Shown here in pieces: positions 50,471 to 59,886 of a DNA stretch of 64,000 nt. The DNA comes from JBHJGM01 sp050331815 (GTDB taxonomy: Bacteria; Verrucomicrobiota; Verrucomicrobiia; Opitutales; JBHJGM01): the NCBI GenBank assembly GCA_050331815.1, contig JBHJGM010000009.1, positions 62,001-126,000 of the forward strand, given 5' to 3'. The translations under genes and the position numbers were made by a program. The notes beneath the pieces were generated by a model, which had not been told where the DNA came from, searched no databases, and saw only the letters and a program-made list of their open reading frames with translations. Numbering within the stretch: the stretch's first letter is position 1; each line of letters begins with the position of its first letter.

Positions 50471-52969
50471 TCACCGGCTCACCCACAGCCCGCAGCTCAC
50501 TCGGGGCAACTCCAGGCGGTCCTCGCGCCAGCGAAAGCACGCCTTGCCTAGCCCACTGGGCAGGAAGCGCTCGTGGTCGGCCACCTGGGTGAAGTCCGCG
50601 GCCCGCAAATCGCCGACTTCAAAGGTGATGCCGTGCTCGTGCGGGTTGACCGCATAGAGCAGCCGCTGGTGCCCCATCGAGCCGTCCGCGTTGATCAGCA
50701 CAGCCACCGAAGAGGTATCGTCGACCCAGAACCAGCGAAAGTACTCCGGCCCCGGGCGCGCTTCCAAGCGAAGCAGCTTCCCCAGCGAGCCCTGCCGAAA
50801 GGCGATCCACTCGCGAAAGTACGCGTGCGTGCCCGGATACTCGGTGATGCGTCCGTACTGCAGGGCGTTGATGTCGCCGCGCTGGTAGGTGTTGTTGATG
50901 CCCTGCTTGGAGCGCAAAAAGTCCTGCCCCTGGGCCAGCATCGGAATGCCGATTGAGATGAACAAGAGCGAGCACATCAGGTGTGTGCGCCGGCGGTCAC
51001 GCGCGGTCGGGAAGTCGCCGTTGTGGTCGCGGTTTTCGGTGATGCGGTCCAGCCAGCAGCGGTCGTCGTGGCTCTCAGTGTAGTTAACCGTCTGCGCCGG
51101 CCAGCGTGCCAAGTGGTCCGGTGAACCTGACAGGAAGTAGATAATGCCGTCGCGGTTGCCCTGCGCCCGCACGTATTTGCCGATGAAGTCGCGGTACCCA
51201 TCATTCCATGACGAGAAACCGGTGTGGCGTAGCGCGTGGCCGATGTGCCCGCGGAAGCTCCATGGTTCGGCGATCAGAATGATGGAGGGCTTGACCGGCT
51301 TGAGCGCGATCTCGATGTCCCGCAGCACGTCCACGCCCATCAACTCGGCCAGGTCGAAACGGAAGCCATCCACGTCGTAGGTTTCGATCAGGTGGATCAG
51401 GCTGTCGATGATGAGGCGCTTGGACATCGGCGCGTGCGCCTTAAAGTCATTTCCGCAGCCCGACCAGTTGGCCAGGTTGCCGTCGTGGTCCGTCTCAAAG
51501 TAGTACTGCTTGTCGATAAAGAGCAGGTGGTTGGGCTCGCCCACGTGGTTGTAGACAACGTCCAGGATCACCGCGATGCCCGCTTCGTGAAACGCCTCCA
51601 CCAGCTGCGCGAACTCTTCGACCTGCGAGCCCTTTTCGGGTGCAAGAGCGTATGAGCTCTCTGGCGAAAAATAATTGTTCGTCATGTAACCCCAGTGGTA
51701 ATCCTCGGCAGTGGGATTATCAAACTCCTGCACCGGCTGCAACTCGACGGCGTTGATTCCCAGCGTGCGCAGGTAGCAGTCCGGGTCGCGCAACCACTTT
51801 GTGAGCCCGCTGAAGCCCTGGCGCTGCGCTGCCTCCAGCTCAATCGGCGCATGCTTCATCAAATCGCGTACGTGCGCTTCCAGTACGATCAAATCGTGCC
51901 AGCACGGCGGTTCGTAACGCCGCCGGATCTTCGGCAGCTTCGCGCGGTCGAAGATGATGCCCGGGCCCTCGCGGCCAACCGTCGCAATGGCGTACGGATC
52001 GAGGATAGGAAAGGTGGGATCGAAGTGGCTCATGCGCCCACGACTGCGCCCATCGACAAAGAAATGGTAGTAAGCCCCGTGCAGGTTTTGGGGGATCGTA
52101 ACCTCCCAGGTCATGTCCTCGAGCCGCTCCAGCGCATGCCGCTGACAGATCTCGCCGACTTTTTCATAGATGCCCACCTCGACGGAAGAAGCCCGCGGTG
52201 CAAACAACCGGAAGGTTGTTGTCTCGTTGTGCACGAGTGCTCCCAGCGGGCGATCCGAGACAATCTCCCCAACCAGCTCGCCAAAGGCGATGTTGACGAC
52301 CTCCGCGTAACCGGCCTCGACCCAAAAAAGCTGCGTGATGCCACTGAAGGCGTTCAGCCCTTTTTCCGGCTGAAAATAAAACACGTTCTGGCCGGTGCGA
52401 TCCGCGCGCAGTTCAAAGTTGTGCGAACCGCTCCGATCGGGCTCGCGGTTGGGGGCATCCTGCGGCACCTCCAGCCACACGTGCGTGTCGGTCACAAACT
52501 TGAACTGATGCGGCCCGCCGGTAAACACTTTCGTCTTTGGCACTTTCAACACCAGCACGTCACGACCGCGCATGCGGTCCCAGTGCAGGCGCCATTCATC
52601 ACGTCCGACCGGGTTCTCCCAGTGGTTCCAACTGCCGGCCACGTAGGTGGCTTCGTTGTGCAGATCGTTAAAGTTCGGGTAGTCCTCGGGGCGCAGCAGA
52701 AAGACCACCTGATCGCGTTGGACAAAGTAGGCCGCCATCTCCCCGAAGAGCTGCGGCGGGGCTTTCAACAGGCTCGGGCGTTCAGTGCCGGCCTCGTCAA
52801 GAAAGATGGGCGTCGGCAGCCAGCGATACGTCCAGTCGAGGTTTAGGACGATCAGGCCCCGGTCGCGGGTCTCCCAGACGGCCTCCAGGATTTTCGGCGG
52901 GCGTTCCGGAGCTTCGGGCGTGGAGGTGCTCGCATTGACGGAGGATTCAGGCGGACTTTCCAAAGACAT
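50471..52969 (-). CDS. GH13 alpha-glucan debranching-type enzyme (pullulanase/isoamylase-like)
   Basis: This 832-residue cytosolic-looking enzyme (no signal peptide) has a CBM48/AMPK-like glycogen-binding segment (YVAGSWNHWEN, residues ~105-180), a second E-set/CBM48 domain (~230-330: TTFRLFAPRASSVEVGIYEK) and a TIM-barrel GH13 domain. Catalytic residues are visible: nucleophile Asp539 in DGFRFDLAEL, acid/base Glu568 in LIAEPWSF, and Asp635 in YTESHDD; VVYNHVGE is region I. The open frame extends 311 codons upstream antisense to mnmA; the ATG at 52969 (MSLESPPESS) is the sensible start. Exact specificity (alpha-1,6 or other) cannot be fixed from sequence alone. Confidence 0.88.
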   Translation of the reverse strand: MSLESPPESSVNASTSTPEAPERPPKILEAVWETRDRGLIVLNLDWTYRWLPTPIFLDEAGTERPSLLKAPPQLFGEMAAYFVQRDQVVFLLRPEDYPNFNDLHNEATYVAGSWNHWENPVGRDEWRLHWDRMRGRDVLVLKVPKTKVFTGGPHQFKFVTDTHVWLEVPQDAPNREPDRSGSHNFELRADRTGQNVFYFQPEKGLNAFSGITQLFWVEAGYAEVVNIAFGELVGEIVSDRPLGALVHNETTTFRLFAPRASSVEVGIYEKVGEICQRHALERLEDMTWEVTIPQNLHGAYYHFFVDGRSRGRMSHFDPTFPILDPYAIATVGREGPGIIFDRAKLPKIRRRYEPPCWHDLIVLEAHVRDLMKHAPIELEAAQRQGFSGLTKWLRDPDCYLRTLGINAVELQPVQEFDNPTAEDYHWGYMTNNYFSPESSYALAPEKGSQVEEFAQLVEAFHEAGIAVILDVVYNHVGEPNHLLFIDKQYYFETDHDGNLANWSGCGNDFKAHAPMSKRLIIDSLIHLIETYDVDGFRFDLAELMGVDVLRDIEIALKPVKPSIILIAEPWSFRGHIGHALRHTGFSSWNDGYRDFIGKYVRAQGNRDGIIYFLSGSPDHLARWPAQTVNYTESHDDRCWLDRITENRDHNGDFPTARDRRRTHLMCSLLFISIGIPMLAQGQDFLRSKQGINNTYQRGDINALQYGRITEYPGTHAYFREWIAFRQGSLGKLLRLEARPGPEYFRWFWVDDTSSVAVLINADGSMGHQRLLYAVNPHEHGITFEVGDLRAADFTQVADHERFLPSGLGKACFRWREDRLELPRVSCGLWVSR

Positions 52970-53122
52970 TGGCAAAAAACAAAACAAGGTGCGTGCGTGC
53001 GATACCGTCGAATCGGCCTGTAGGCGATTTGCTTCAGCGCGTGGTTGCGTGCAACGTTTCTGATTGTTTCCGCAGGCAACGAACCGCCAGAAGATTGATC
53101 TTTGCGGAGCATGGGAAGAGCG

Positions 53123-54214
53123 ATGACGCATGACGACACCAAAAAAATTCTGGTGGGGCTTTCCGGGGGAGTGGACAGCGCCGTGGCTGCCCTGCGCCTG
53201 AAGGAAGCCGGTCATCACGTGTGCGGGGCCTACATGCGTACCTGGATGAATGAGGAGGGCAGTGACATTTTTGCCGACTGTCCCTGGGAGCAGGACATCG
53301 CCGACGCCGAAGCCGTCGCCCGGCACCTCGGCATTGACTTTGAAGTGATCAACCTGATCCGCGACTACCGCGAGCGCGTCGTCGAGTACATGGTCCAGGG
53401 CTACCAGCGCGGCACCACGCCCAACCCCGACATCATGTGCAACCGCGAAATGAAGTTCGGCGTCTTTCTGGACTACGCGCTGAAGCAGGGCTTCGATGGC
53501 GTGGCCACCGGGCACTACTGCCGTCTGGACCGCGCGAACGATAGCACGGTCCGCGTACTCGAAGGGCGCGACAAGAACAAGGACCAGAGTTACTTCCTCG
53601 CGCTCGTGCAGCAGGCGCAGTTGCAACGCGCGCATTTTCCGGTGGGCGAACTGGAAAAAACCGAGGTGCGCGCAATCGCCCGCCGCGCCGGCCTGCCCAA
53701 CGCCGAAAAGAAAGACAGCCAGGGCATCTGCTTCCTGGGCAAGGTCGACATCAACGCCTTCCTGCGCCAGTACATCCCGGATCGCCCCGGTGAGATCGTC
53801 CGTTCCGATGGCACCGTTCTGGGCCAGCACCACGGGCTGCACCACTTTACGCTCGGCCAGCGCAAGGGCATCGACATCCCCTCCAACGCCGACTTCGAAC
53901 ACTACGTGGTTGTCGCCAAGGACTTCGAGGCCAACCGCCTCGTGGTCGCCTTCGAATCTGAACGCGCGCCCGAGCTATGGCGGACCGAGTTTACCCTGCA
54001 CGACCTTAGCTTCACCGGTCCAGCGCTGCACCAGCCAATCGATCTCCTGGCCAAGCCCCGCTACCGCGATCCCTCGCAGCGTATCCATTTTTCACCGACG
54101 CAAAACAGCTCTGCCCAGATCCGCTTCGAAGCGCCGCAGCGCGCCCTCGCCCGTGGCCAGGTCTGCGCCCTCTATCAAGGCGAACAGCTCCTCGGCGGCG
54201 GCTTCTACACTTGA
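53123..54214 (+). CDS. mnmA: tRNA-specific 2-thiouridylase MnmA
   Basis: MnmA puts the 2-thio group on wobble uridine 34 of tRNA-Lys, -Glu and -Gln. The PP-loop ATP site is ILVGLSGGVDSAVAALRL. The two catalytic Cys lie in NPDIMCNREMKFG and DSQGICFLGKVD. Also present are VATGHYCRLDR and FTLGQRKGIDIP. Length from the ATG at 53123 is 363 residues, as usual; an ATG four codons earlier is possible. It is divergent from the GH13 gene. Confidence 0.96.
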   Translation: MTHDDTKKILVGLSGGVDSAVAALRLKEAGHHVCGAYMRTWMNEEGSDIFADCPWEQDIADAEAVARHLGIDFEVINLIRDYRERVVEYMVQGYQRGTTPNPDIMCNREMKFGVFLDYALKQGFDGVATGHYCRLDRANDSTVRVLEGRDKNKDQSYFLALVQQAQLQRAHFPVGELEKTEVRAIARRAGLPNAEKKDSQGICFLGKVDINAFLRQYIPDRPGEIVRSDGTVLGQHHGLHHFTLGQRKGIDIPSNADFEHYVVVAKDFEANRLVVAFESERAPELWRTEFTLHDLSFTGPALHQPIDLLAKPRYRDPSQRIHFSPTQNSSAQIRFEAPQRALARGQVCALYQGEQLLGGGFYT

Positions 54215-54220
54215 GCATTG

Positions 54221-54622
54221 TCAGTCGTAGCGCCCTATGGCCTTCAAGCCCAAGTGCTCACAGTAAGGCTCAAATTCCCGATCTTGATGCAAAAGCTGCC
54301 ATTCGTTTCGAATACATGCACTGGCTATCAAAGAATCGACCGTGTTACGTGTGATTACGCCCAGCACACGAAGTTGACGGTATTTTAGAGCCGCCTCAAT
54401 CGCAGCGGGCTGCCCGCCAAGAGGAACCACATGATTTAAGAGCATCAGCCTTAGACCCGTCTCAAAATCTTTTTTATGCCGAAACCCTTGAAGCACTTCC
54501 GAGGGAATGAGGTCGCCTATTAAAACTTGCTCGTTATGGAGGATAGCCGCGAGATGATCTGCCTGCCAAGAGTCGGTCCCGTTGAAGAAAGCAATCCAGA
54601 CACTGCTATCGACTAAAATTAT
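54221..54622 (-). CDS. PIN-domain (VapC-like) toxin with a non-canonical start
   Basis: Read from 54622, the translation is IILVDSSVWIAFFNGTDSWQ, then ADHLAAILHNEQVLIGDLIP and SEVLQGFRHKKDFETGLRL, a clear PIN nuclease: the first acidic residue in LVDSSVWI, a Glu in PSEVLQG, an Asp in NTVDSLIASA and the final DREFEPYCEHLGL. The length from there (133) is normal for VapC. The expected initiator is ATA, not ATG, and no ATG/GTG/TTG lies upstream before a stop. Gene callers would begin at an internal GTG (54496) and lose the first 42 residues. The reading overlaps the antitoxin end by ~17 bp, as is common. Confidence 0.75.
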   Translation of the reverse strand: MILVDSSVWIAFFNGTDSWQADHLAAILHNEQVLIGDLIPSEVLQGFRHKKDFETGLRLMLLNHVVPLGGQPAAIEAALKYRQLRVLGVITRNTVDSLIASACIRNEWQLLHQDREFEPYCEHLGLKAIGRYD

Positions 54623-54797
54623 CCCGACGCATCGCCTCCAAGTCCCCTTTCCATTTCAGCTTCCCTCGAAGGTTCAAATGCCTTTCCAGATTTTTCAGAC
54701 TCGCCACCAGCTTGTGGCCTTCCTCGACTGGGGCACGCTCGGGGGCATCGGGGCGCGCTTTTTGGGCCGCCGCCATGATCATGGCGACAATTTCCAC
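54606..54797 (-). CDS. VapB-like antitoxin (DUF2191-like)
   Basis: The C-terminal part, NLRGKLKWKGDLEAMRRDN, matches the toxin-neutralising tail of VapB antitoxins of the DUF2191 type. The N-terminal part reads VRTNVEIVAMIMAAAQK, close to the canonical MRTNIxI opening, but the Met position is a GTA codon. The GTG at 54797 is the first usable start near it; a TTG at 54836 would include all of it but lies across the putative operator. The overlap with the PIN gene supports a two-gene toxin-antitoxin operon. Confidence 0.65.
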   Translation of the reverse strand: MEIVAMIMAAAQKARPDAPERAPVEEGHKLVASLKNLERHLNLRGKLKWKGDLEAMRRDNFSR

Positions 54798-54811
54798 GTT
54801 GGTGCGTACGT

Positions 54812-54832
54812 GTATAAAATGACAGTTTATAC
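54812..54832. promoter_or_regulatory. Inverted repeat, probable TA operator
   Basis: gtataaa and tttatac form perfect 7-bp arms around a 7-nt centre, directly upstream of the antitoxin. The AT-rich arms could also hold the -10 element on the minus strand. VapB-type antitoxins usually bind such repeats to autoregulate; binding here is inference. Confidence 0.55.
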
Positions 54833-54895
54833 GCAACGGTCAAGCCAGGCACTTCCCGCCGTGGCTACATCCAAACGACGGTAAACGAACTTACC

Positions 54896-56842
54896 CTACC
54901 CCGCTGGCACCGGCGATTGCGTGCCCGAGGCTTCCTTGGAAGTTTCCGCGCTCGCCGAAGCATGCTTATCCGACACTGCGGCAGCCGGCTTGGTTTCGCC
55001 CGTCTTGGCAGCCGGCTTGGTCGTCCCCGCTTTCTTCGGAGGCGCGGTCTTGCCGCCTTTTTGCGCTGGCGCGGTTTTGCCGCGCTTGTGGAAGGGCATC
55101 TCGCTGACCGGGATGACGTCCTCCATGTCCGGCGGAACCGTCGTAATACACTCTTCCATCGTCGAGGTGCCTGCCCGGACTTTCATCATGCTGTCCTGGT
55201 GCAGCGTGGCCATGCCGTTCTTCACGGCGATTCGCTTCACGTCGGCGGTCTCGCGCCCTTCGTTGATCGCCTGCACGAGTTCTTCGTTGGTCAGCATCAT
55301 CTCGTGGATGCCCACCCGACCCTTGTAACCCGAGCCGTTGCAGGTAGAGCAGCCGTTGCGGTTGGCCCGGTACACCGACTGCGGGGCCAGCGAACCCAGG
55401 GCGCGCTGGAGAATCTCCTGCTCGCGCCCCTCGACTTCGTAAAGCTCCTTGCAGGTCTTGCAGACGCGGCGCATCAGACGCTGGGCGCATACGCACAGCA
55501 GGGAGGCCGAAATCATGAACGGCTCGATCTCCATGTCCGTCAGGCGCGCAACCGTGCCGGCGGCGTCGTTGGTGTGCAGCGTCGAAAAGAGCAAGTGACC
55601 GGTCAGCGCCGCTTCCACCGCAATGGACGCCGTCTCGCGGTCGCGAATTTCCCCGACCAGAATCACGTCCGGGTCCTGACGCAGAAACGCACGCAGTGCC
55701 GCCGCGAAGGTCAGGCCAATTTTGCGCTGCATCTGCATCTGGCAGAGCCCCGGCAGGGTGTACTCGATCGGATCCTCCGCGGTGCGGATGCACACATCCG
55801 CCGTGTTGATTTCGTTGAGCGCCGAGTACAGCGTCATCGACTTACCCGAACCGGTCGGTCCGCAGTGCAGAATCATGCCGTAGGGACGGGTGATGATCTC
55901 GCGGTAACTCTCCAGATTGCTCGCCTCGAAGCCCAGCGCCTCCAGCGGTAGCGTCGACTTGCTCTTGTCGAGGATACGCATGACCACGCCCTCGCCGTGG
56001 TTGAGCGGGGCGGTCGAGACGCGCAAGTCAATGTTGATAGGCTTCTTGGTAAACTGCTTAAAGACGATGCGCCCGTCCTGGGGCAGGCGGCGCTCGGCGA
56101 TGTCGAGGTTGGCCATCACCTTCAGGCGCGCCAGCAGCGCGCGCGAGATTTTCACCGGCACGGTCAGCTTTTCCTGGCAAACTCCATCCACACGCACGCG
56201 CACGCGACAGTCCTTCTCGAAGGGCTCGATGTGAATGTCGCTCCCGCCCGAGTAGTAGGCGTCCTCGATGATACGATTGGCTAGCTGGATGATCGGCGCG
56301 GCTTCCTCGGCCTCGCCATCGCCATCGAGTTCGGCCTCGTCCATGGAGAACTCCAGGTCGAGCGCTTCCACCACGTCCCCGTAGCCTTCGGTGGCGTGTT
56401 CGGCCGAGTCATCGACCTTCAGGAAGCGGTTGATGTCGGCTTCATGCGCCAGGAGCATGTGCACCTTGCGGCGCGTCATTTCTGACACCTTGTTCGTGAC
56501 CGCGGTGTTGAACGGGTTGGTGACCGCCAGAACGATGTAGCCAGCGGTCATGCCCACCGGCAGCACCTTGTTCTCCTCGCAAAAATCGTGGTCGAGCTTT
56601 TCAAACGTGCGCTCGTTGGTCGCGAAGAAGCTCGCCGCGAACGGGCTCATGTTAAAGGCCCGGCTCTTGGCCACCAGCAGCTGAAACGCCGAGACCTTGA
56701 ACTCCTCGTTGAGCACCTGGTCGAGTTCGCTGCCTGAAAGCTCGGCCTTGCTCGAAAGCACGGATTCCGCCTGCTCTTCGCTGAGCAGATTCAGGTCCCG
56801 CAGGTTCTGGACAATCGAGGCTTGGAGGCGAGGCAGTACCAT
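54896..56842 (-). CDS. Type IV pilus assembly / type II secretion ATPase (PilB/GspE family)
   Basis: This 648-residue hexameric ATPase powers pilus or pseudopilus assembly. An N-terminal MshEN/T2SSE_N-like domain (residues ~1-150; DLNLLSEEQAESVL, then VLPVGMTAGYIVLAVTNPFN) precedes the core: SDIHIEPFEKDCRVRVRVDG, Walker A GPTGSGKS at 328-335, DPDVILVGEIRDRETA, and HTNDAAGTVARLTDME. A Cys4 zinc motif is present (CKTC and CSTCNGSGYKGRVGIHEMM). The last ~60 residues are a Lys/Pro/Ala-rich tail (KTAPAQKGGKTAPPKKAG) absent from most relatives. Partners such as PilC/GspF and PilQ/GspD are not in the window, so pilus versus secretion cannot be decided. Confidence 0.92.
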   Translation of the reverse strand: MVLPRLQASIVQNLRDLNLLSEEQAESVLSSKAELSGSELDQVLNEEFKVSAFQLLVAKSRAFNMSPFAASFFATNERTFEKLDHDFCEENKVLPVGMTAGYIVLAVTNPFNTAVTNKVSEMTRRKVHMLLAHEADINRFLKVDDSAEHATEGYGDVVEALDLEFSMDEAELDGDGEAEEAAPIIQLANRIIEDAYYSGGSDIHIEPFEKDCRVRVRVDGVCQEKLTVPVKISRALLARLKVMANLDIAERRLPQDGRIVFKQFTKKPINIDLRVSTAPLNHGEGVVMRILDKSKSTLPLEALGFEASNLESYREIITRPYGMILHCGPTGSGKSMTLYSALNEINTADVCIRTAEDPIEYTLPGLCQMQMQRKIGLTFAAALRAFLRQDPDVILVGEIRDRETASIAVEAALTGHLLFSTLHTNDAAGTVARLTDMEIEPFMISASLLCVCAQRLMRRVCKTCKELYEVEGREQEILQRALGSLAPQSVYRANRNGCSTCNGSGYKGRVGIHEMMLTNEELVQAINEGRETADVKRIAVKNGMATLHQDSMMKVRAGTSTMEECITTVPPDMEDVIPVSEMPFHKRGKTAPAQKGGKTAPPKKAGTTKPAAKTGETKPAAAVSDKHASASAETSKEASGTQSPVPAG

Positions 56843-56943
56843 GGTCGGTTCGGGCTACGGAAGCGGCGCAAAATCGGGCCACCCAATTTCAAATCGGACC
56901 TTTGCCCATAAAACTGAGCCGCGAATCCATCCGCGCTAAAACG

Positions 56944-58245
56944 CTACTGCGTCAGCGAGGGAAAGAGCAGCGAGGCGGTCACGTCCGCTTCGGCCTTCAC
57001 CTCGGCTTCGGCAGTCAGCTCGCCCAGCCGGTCCGGCTCGGCCCGCTGGACCTCCGCCAGCACCGCCCGCTGCCGCTCGGTCAGCCCGGTGAGCAGCCGG
57101 GCGTCGGCCCGCGCGCCATTTTTCAAGCCAATGGCCTGCGCCACCGCAGCCGCCTCGACCGGAGCGGAGAGTCCCTCCCCGGCCAAGCGCTCGATCACCG
57201 TCGACAGCTCGGTGTAATTGCCCGGCCAGTCGTACAAAAGCAGGCTCGCTACGGCGGCATCCGTCAATTCGACCGGCGCCTCCGTGTTTGCCGCCACCAG
57301 CTGCTTAAAGGCGTAGGTGGCCACATCTGCGGCGCGATCGCGCAGCTTCGGGAAGCGCAACGAATGCTTCTCCAAAAAGCTCATGTAGTCCGCGTCCAGG
57401 CCTTCCTGCGGATTGGTCAGCCAACTCGGATGATATGCGTAAATAAAGTACGTGTTGTCAGCTTCCGGCAGTTCAAATTGCCCCTCGTTTACGAAATCCA
57501 GAAAGATGGGCAGCTCCTCCTCGCAGAGCCGTTCGATTTCAGTAATCACAACCACTGGCACGAAGGGCGCCTTGCCCGCCTTCTCCCGGATGGCCTCGCG
57601 CACGCGCGGGTCGGACAGCTCACGCGCGGTAAAAATCAGCTCACCAGGCGTTTTCAATCCCTTCCAGGCGCTCAGCTCGTGCGCCAGCAACGAGACTTCC
57701 GCGCCATCGGGCACCTGCAAAAAGATCTGCTTTTCCTTGGCCAGGCGTTCGTGAAGCCCCTGTAAAAACGCCTGTGCGGCCCCGGACTGGTCGCTGAAAA
57801 ACTGGCTCGGCGGGTAGGTTTTTTCCCCCTTTCCGCTGCCGCCTTCGCCCGTGCCAACATCGTCGGAAATCTCCACCGGCGAGACAAACCGCCCCACATA
57901 CTCGACAAACGAATCGACGTTCAACGGCTTTTCGAGCACCAGTGTGACGCCCATGTTCGCCACCTTAACCAGTTCAGGCGTGTTCATCAGGCCCGAGACC
58001 AGGATCACCGGCAACTCTGGCTGCACTTGGCGCGCGCGCGCCAGAAAGTCCGCCCCGTCCATCACGGGCATCTTATAGTCGGAGATGACAAGCCCGTAGC
58101 CCTTGTCCTCCAGCGCTTTCAGCGCCACCTCGGGACGCGTGGAGGAATCGACAACGAAATTGTGCTGCTGCAGCAGCTTCTGCAGCATGTCCGCGTAATT
58201 TTCTTCGTCATCGAGAACGAGGATCTTTTTCGGACGTGACGGCAT
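56944..58245 (-). CDS. Response regulator with degenerate sigma54-activator-like domain (1)
   Basis: This 433-residue protein has an N-terminal receiver domain (residues ~5-120): acidic pair in LVLDDEENYADML, phospho-acceptor in LVISDYKMPVMDG, and the Lys in LEKPLNVDSF. After a linker comes a region with the skeleton of an NtrC-type AAA domain: RFPKLRDRAADVATYA aligns with the LPPLRERxxDI helix, and YDWPGNYTELSTVIERL with the WPGNxRELxNxIxR sensor-2 region. No Walker A and no GAFTGA-like loop can be found. No Fis-type HTH is evident in the C-terminus. It sits 101 bp upstream of the pilB/gspE-type gene. Confidence 0.85.
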   Translation of the reverse strand: MPSRPKKILVLDDEENYADMLQKLLQQHNFVVDSSTRPEVALKALEDKGYGLVISDYKMPVMDGADFLARARQVQPELPVILVSGLMNTPELVKVANMGVTLVLEKPLNVDSFVEYVGRFVSPVEISDDVGTGEGGSGKGEKTYPPSQFFSDQSGAAQAFLQGLHERLAKEKQIFLQVPDGAEVSLLAHELSAWKGLKTPGELIFTARELSDPRVREAIREKAGKAPFVPVVVITEIERLCEEELPIFLDFVNEGQFELPEADNTYFIYAYHPSWLTNPQEGLDADYMSFLEKHSLRFPKLRDRAADVATYAFKQLVAANTEAPVELTDAAVASLLLYDWPGNYTELSTVIERLAGEGLSAPVEAAAVAQAIGLKNGARADARLLTGLTERQRAVLAEVQRAEPDRLGELTAEAEVKAEADVTASLLFPSLTQ

Positions 58246-58464
58246 GTAAGATGATCGGCGTGACAGCCGGAGGAAGCGACGTACCCCGCGCGCTCTCCGG
58301 AAATTGGGGACCCGCGCACGGATTTTCCGGCGGATCTGCGTTCAAATTCGGTTCAGGCATAGGGATAAATCGACCACCAAAGCCTCACCTTTACGGCGAG
58401 CGCCTGTCTGGCCCACCGGTTTATGCACGCATCTGCCGCAAATCCTGGGCGGCGGAGCCATTTC

Positions 58465-59799
58465 TCAGGCACCTTGCAGGCTGACCGGACGCGCCACCAG
58501 GGTCTGCATCAGCGACTCTTCCACACCCAGGGTCTCACGCGCTGCGTCCCAGTCCCCGCCTTTGAGCACCAGCACAGCCGAGGCGTACTCCCGGCGCCAG
58601 GCGTCCAGGTGTTCACGCAGACTGGTCACCTCTTCGAGCAGCGGCACCGGCAAAGGTGTCTCCGCGGTGGCGGTTTCAAAATGATCGGGCAGCAGCATAG
58701 TGCCGTCGGAGGCGGCCAGCGCGGCCAGTACGGCCGTGCGCAGCTCGCGGCAGTTGCCGTCCCAGGGTTGTTGGCGAATGAAGTCGGCGGCGTCTTCGGT
58801 AATCGTGCAGGGGCCTTCCAGGCCACGCTCAATGACCGCCTCGCTCAGATAACGCTGGGCCAGCAGCGGAATGTCTTCCTTCATCTCCCGCAAGGGAGGC
58901 ACGCGTATTTCGGCGGTGCCGATCAACAGGTACAACTGGTCGTCGATTTCCCCGCGATCGTACAGTGCGTCGACCTCCTCATTTAGGCAGAAAATCAGCC
59001 GGGGCGCTTCGGCCAGTTCCTCAAAGATACCGTCCTTTTTGGCGATTGAGGCGATCAGGTCCTTCTCGGCTCCGCAGAGGATCTGCGAGTCCAGCAGGAC
59101 CAGCGTAACGCGCTTTTCGCCGCGTTGTTCGGCTTCCAGGACCGAGGCTTTCAATGCTTCCGCGTCGCAGGCGTCGCGCTCCAAAAAGAAGAATTCGTGA
59201 GTTTCCGCGTCGCTAAAGTTGACCAGGTCTTGTGCCACCGCCTTGAAGGGAGTGCCCGATTCTCCAATGATCACCAGATTGCTCTTGAAGTCTTTTAGCC
59301 CGTGGAAACGCCGGGCAAATTCCGCCGAAGCCTTCGAGCGGCAAGGCAGACTCTGAAAGGGAAAGCCCAGGTTGTGCTGAAAGGCCGCCACTTCGCCTGT
59401 TTCCTCGGCCTCGTCCGTTGCAGGCGGAGGGGCCGCGGACTGCTCCAAAATGGCGGCGGTGCGCTTAAGCAGCGAAAAAACATTCAGCGGTTTAAGGAAC
59501 ACCCCACCTACGCCATCGCGGATCAGCCCGCGTATCGTGTCGTTGTCCAGAAAGCCGGAAACCATCACCACCGGAGTCCCCGGGGCGACCTCCTTCAGCT
59601 GCCGGATGAAGTCCTCGCCGCTCATCCCCGGCATCTGCTGGTCGGTGACGACAAGGTCGTAGGGGTCCTGACCAAAAATCTCCAGCGCCTTGCGGGGATT
59701 CATCTCCGAAGTCACCTCATAATCCGCCTGGCTGAAGATATCGGTCAGCAGGTGATTAAAATCGGCGTCATCGTCCAGTATGAGAATGCGTCGGGGCAT
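58465..59799 (-). CDS. Response regulator with degenerate sigma54-activator-like domain (2)
   Basis: This 444-residue paralogue-like neighbour has an intact receiver (ILILDDDADFNHLL; VVTDQQMPGMSGEDF; FLKPLNVFSLL), then a degenerate NtrC-like domain. The position of GESGTGKE reads VIIGESGTPFKAVAQDL, so the phosphate-binding Lys is displaced. VPPLREMKEDIPLLAQRYL and QPWDGNCRELRTAVLAAL are well preserved, but GAFTGA is missing. The C-terminus (HLDAWRREYASAVLVLKGGD) resembles the start of a Fis-like helix bundle and may be a remnant HTH. The 219-bp gap to the next regulator gene shows no clear feature. Confidence 0.85.
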   Translation of the reverse strand: MPRRILILDDDADFNHLLTDIFSQADYEVTSEMNPRKALEIFGQDPYDLVVTDQQMPGMSGEDFIRQLKEVAPGTPVVMVSGFLDNDTIRGLIRDGVGGVFLKPLNVFSLLKRTAAILEQSAAPPPATDEAEETGEVAAFQHNLGFPFQSLPCRSKASAEFARRFHGLKDFKSNLVIIGESGTPFKAVAQDLVNFSDAETHEFFFLERDACDAEALKASVLEAEQRGEKRVTLVLLDSQILCGAEKDLIASIAKKDGIFEELAEAPRLIFCLNEEVDALYDRGEIDDQLYLLIGTAEIRVPPLREMKEDIPLLAQRYLSEAVIERGLEGPCTITEDAADFIRQQPWDGNCRELRTAVLAALAASDGTMLLPDHFETATAETPLPVPLLEEVTSLREHLDAWRREYASAVLVLKGGDWDAARETLGVEESLMQTLVARPVSLQGA

Positions 59800-59886
59800 G
59801 GGAAACCAACTAGTAAATTCGTCCGCAAAACCTTGGAGTTTCGCGAAAAAGCGTTCTCAGCGCAGCACAAGCGGCAGCGAGTGCCC

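Noticed and set aside
52970..53902. 311-codon N-terminal extension of the GH13 enzyme
   Set aside because: This stretch is antisense to mnmA and does not resemble a protein domain; the ATG at 52969 gives the expected start.
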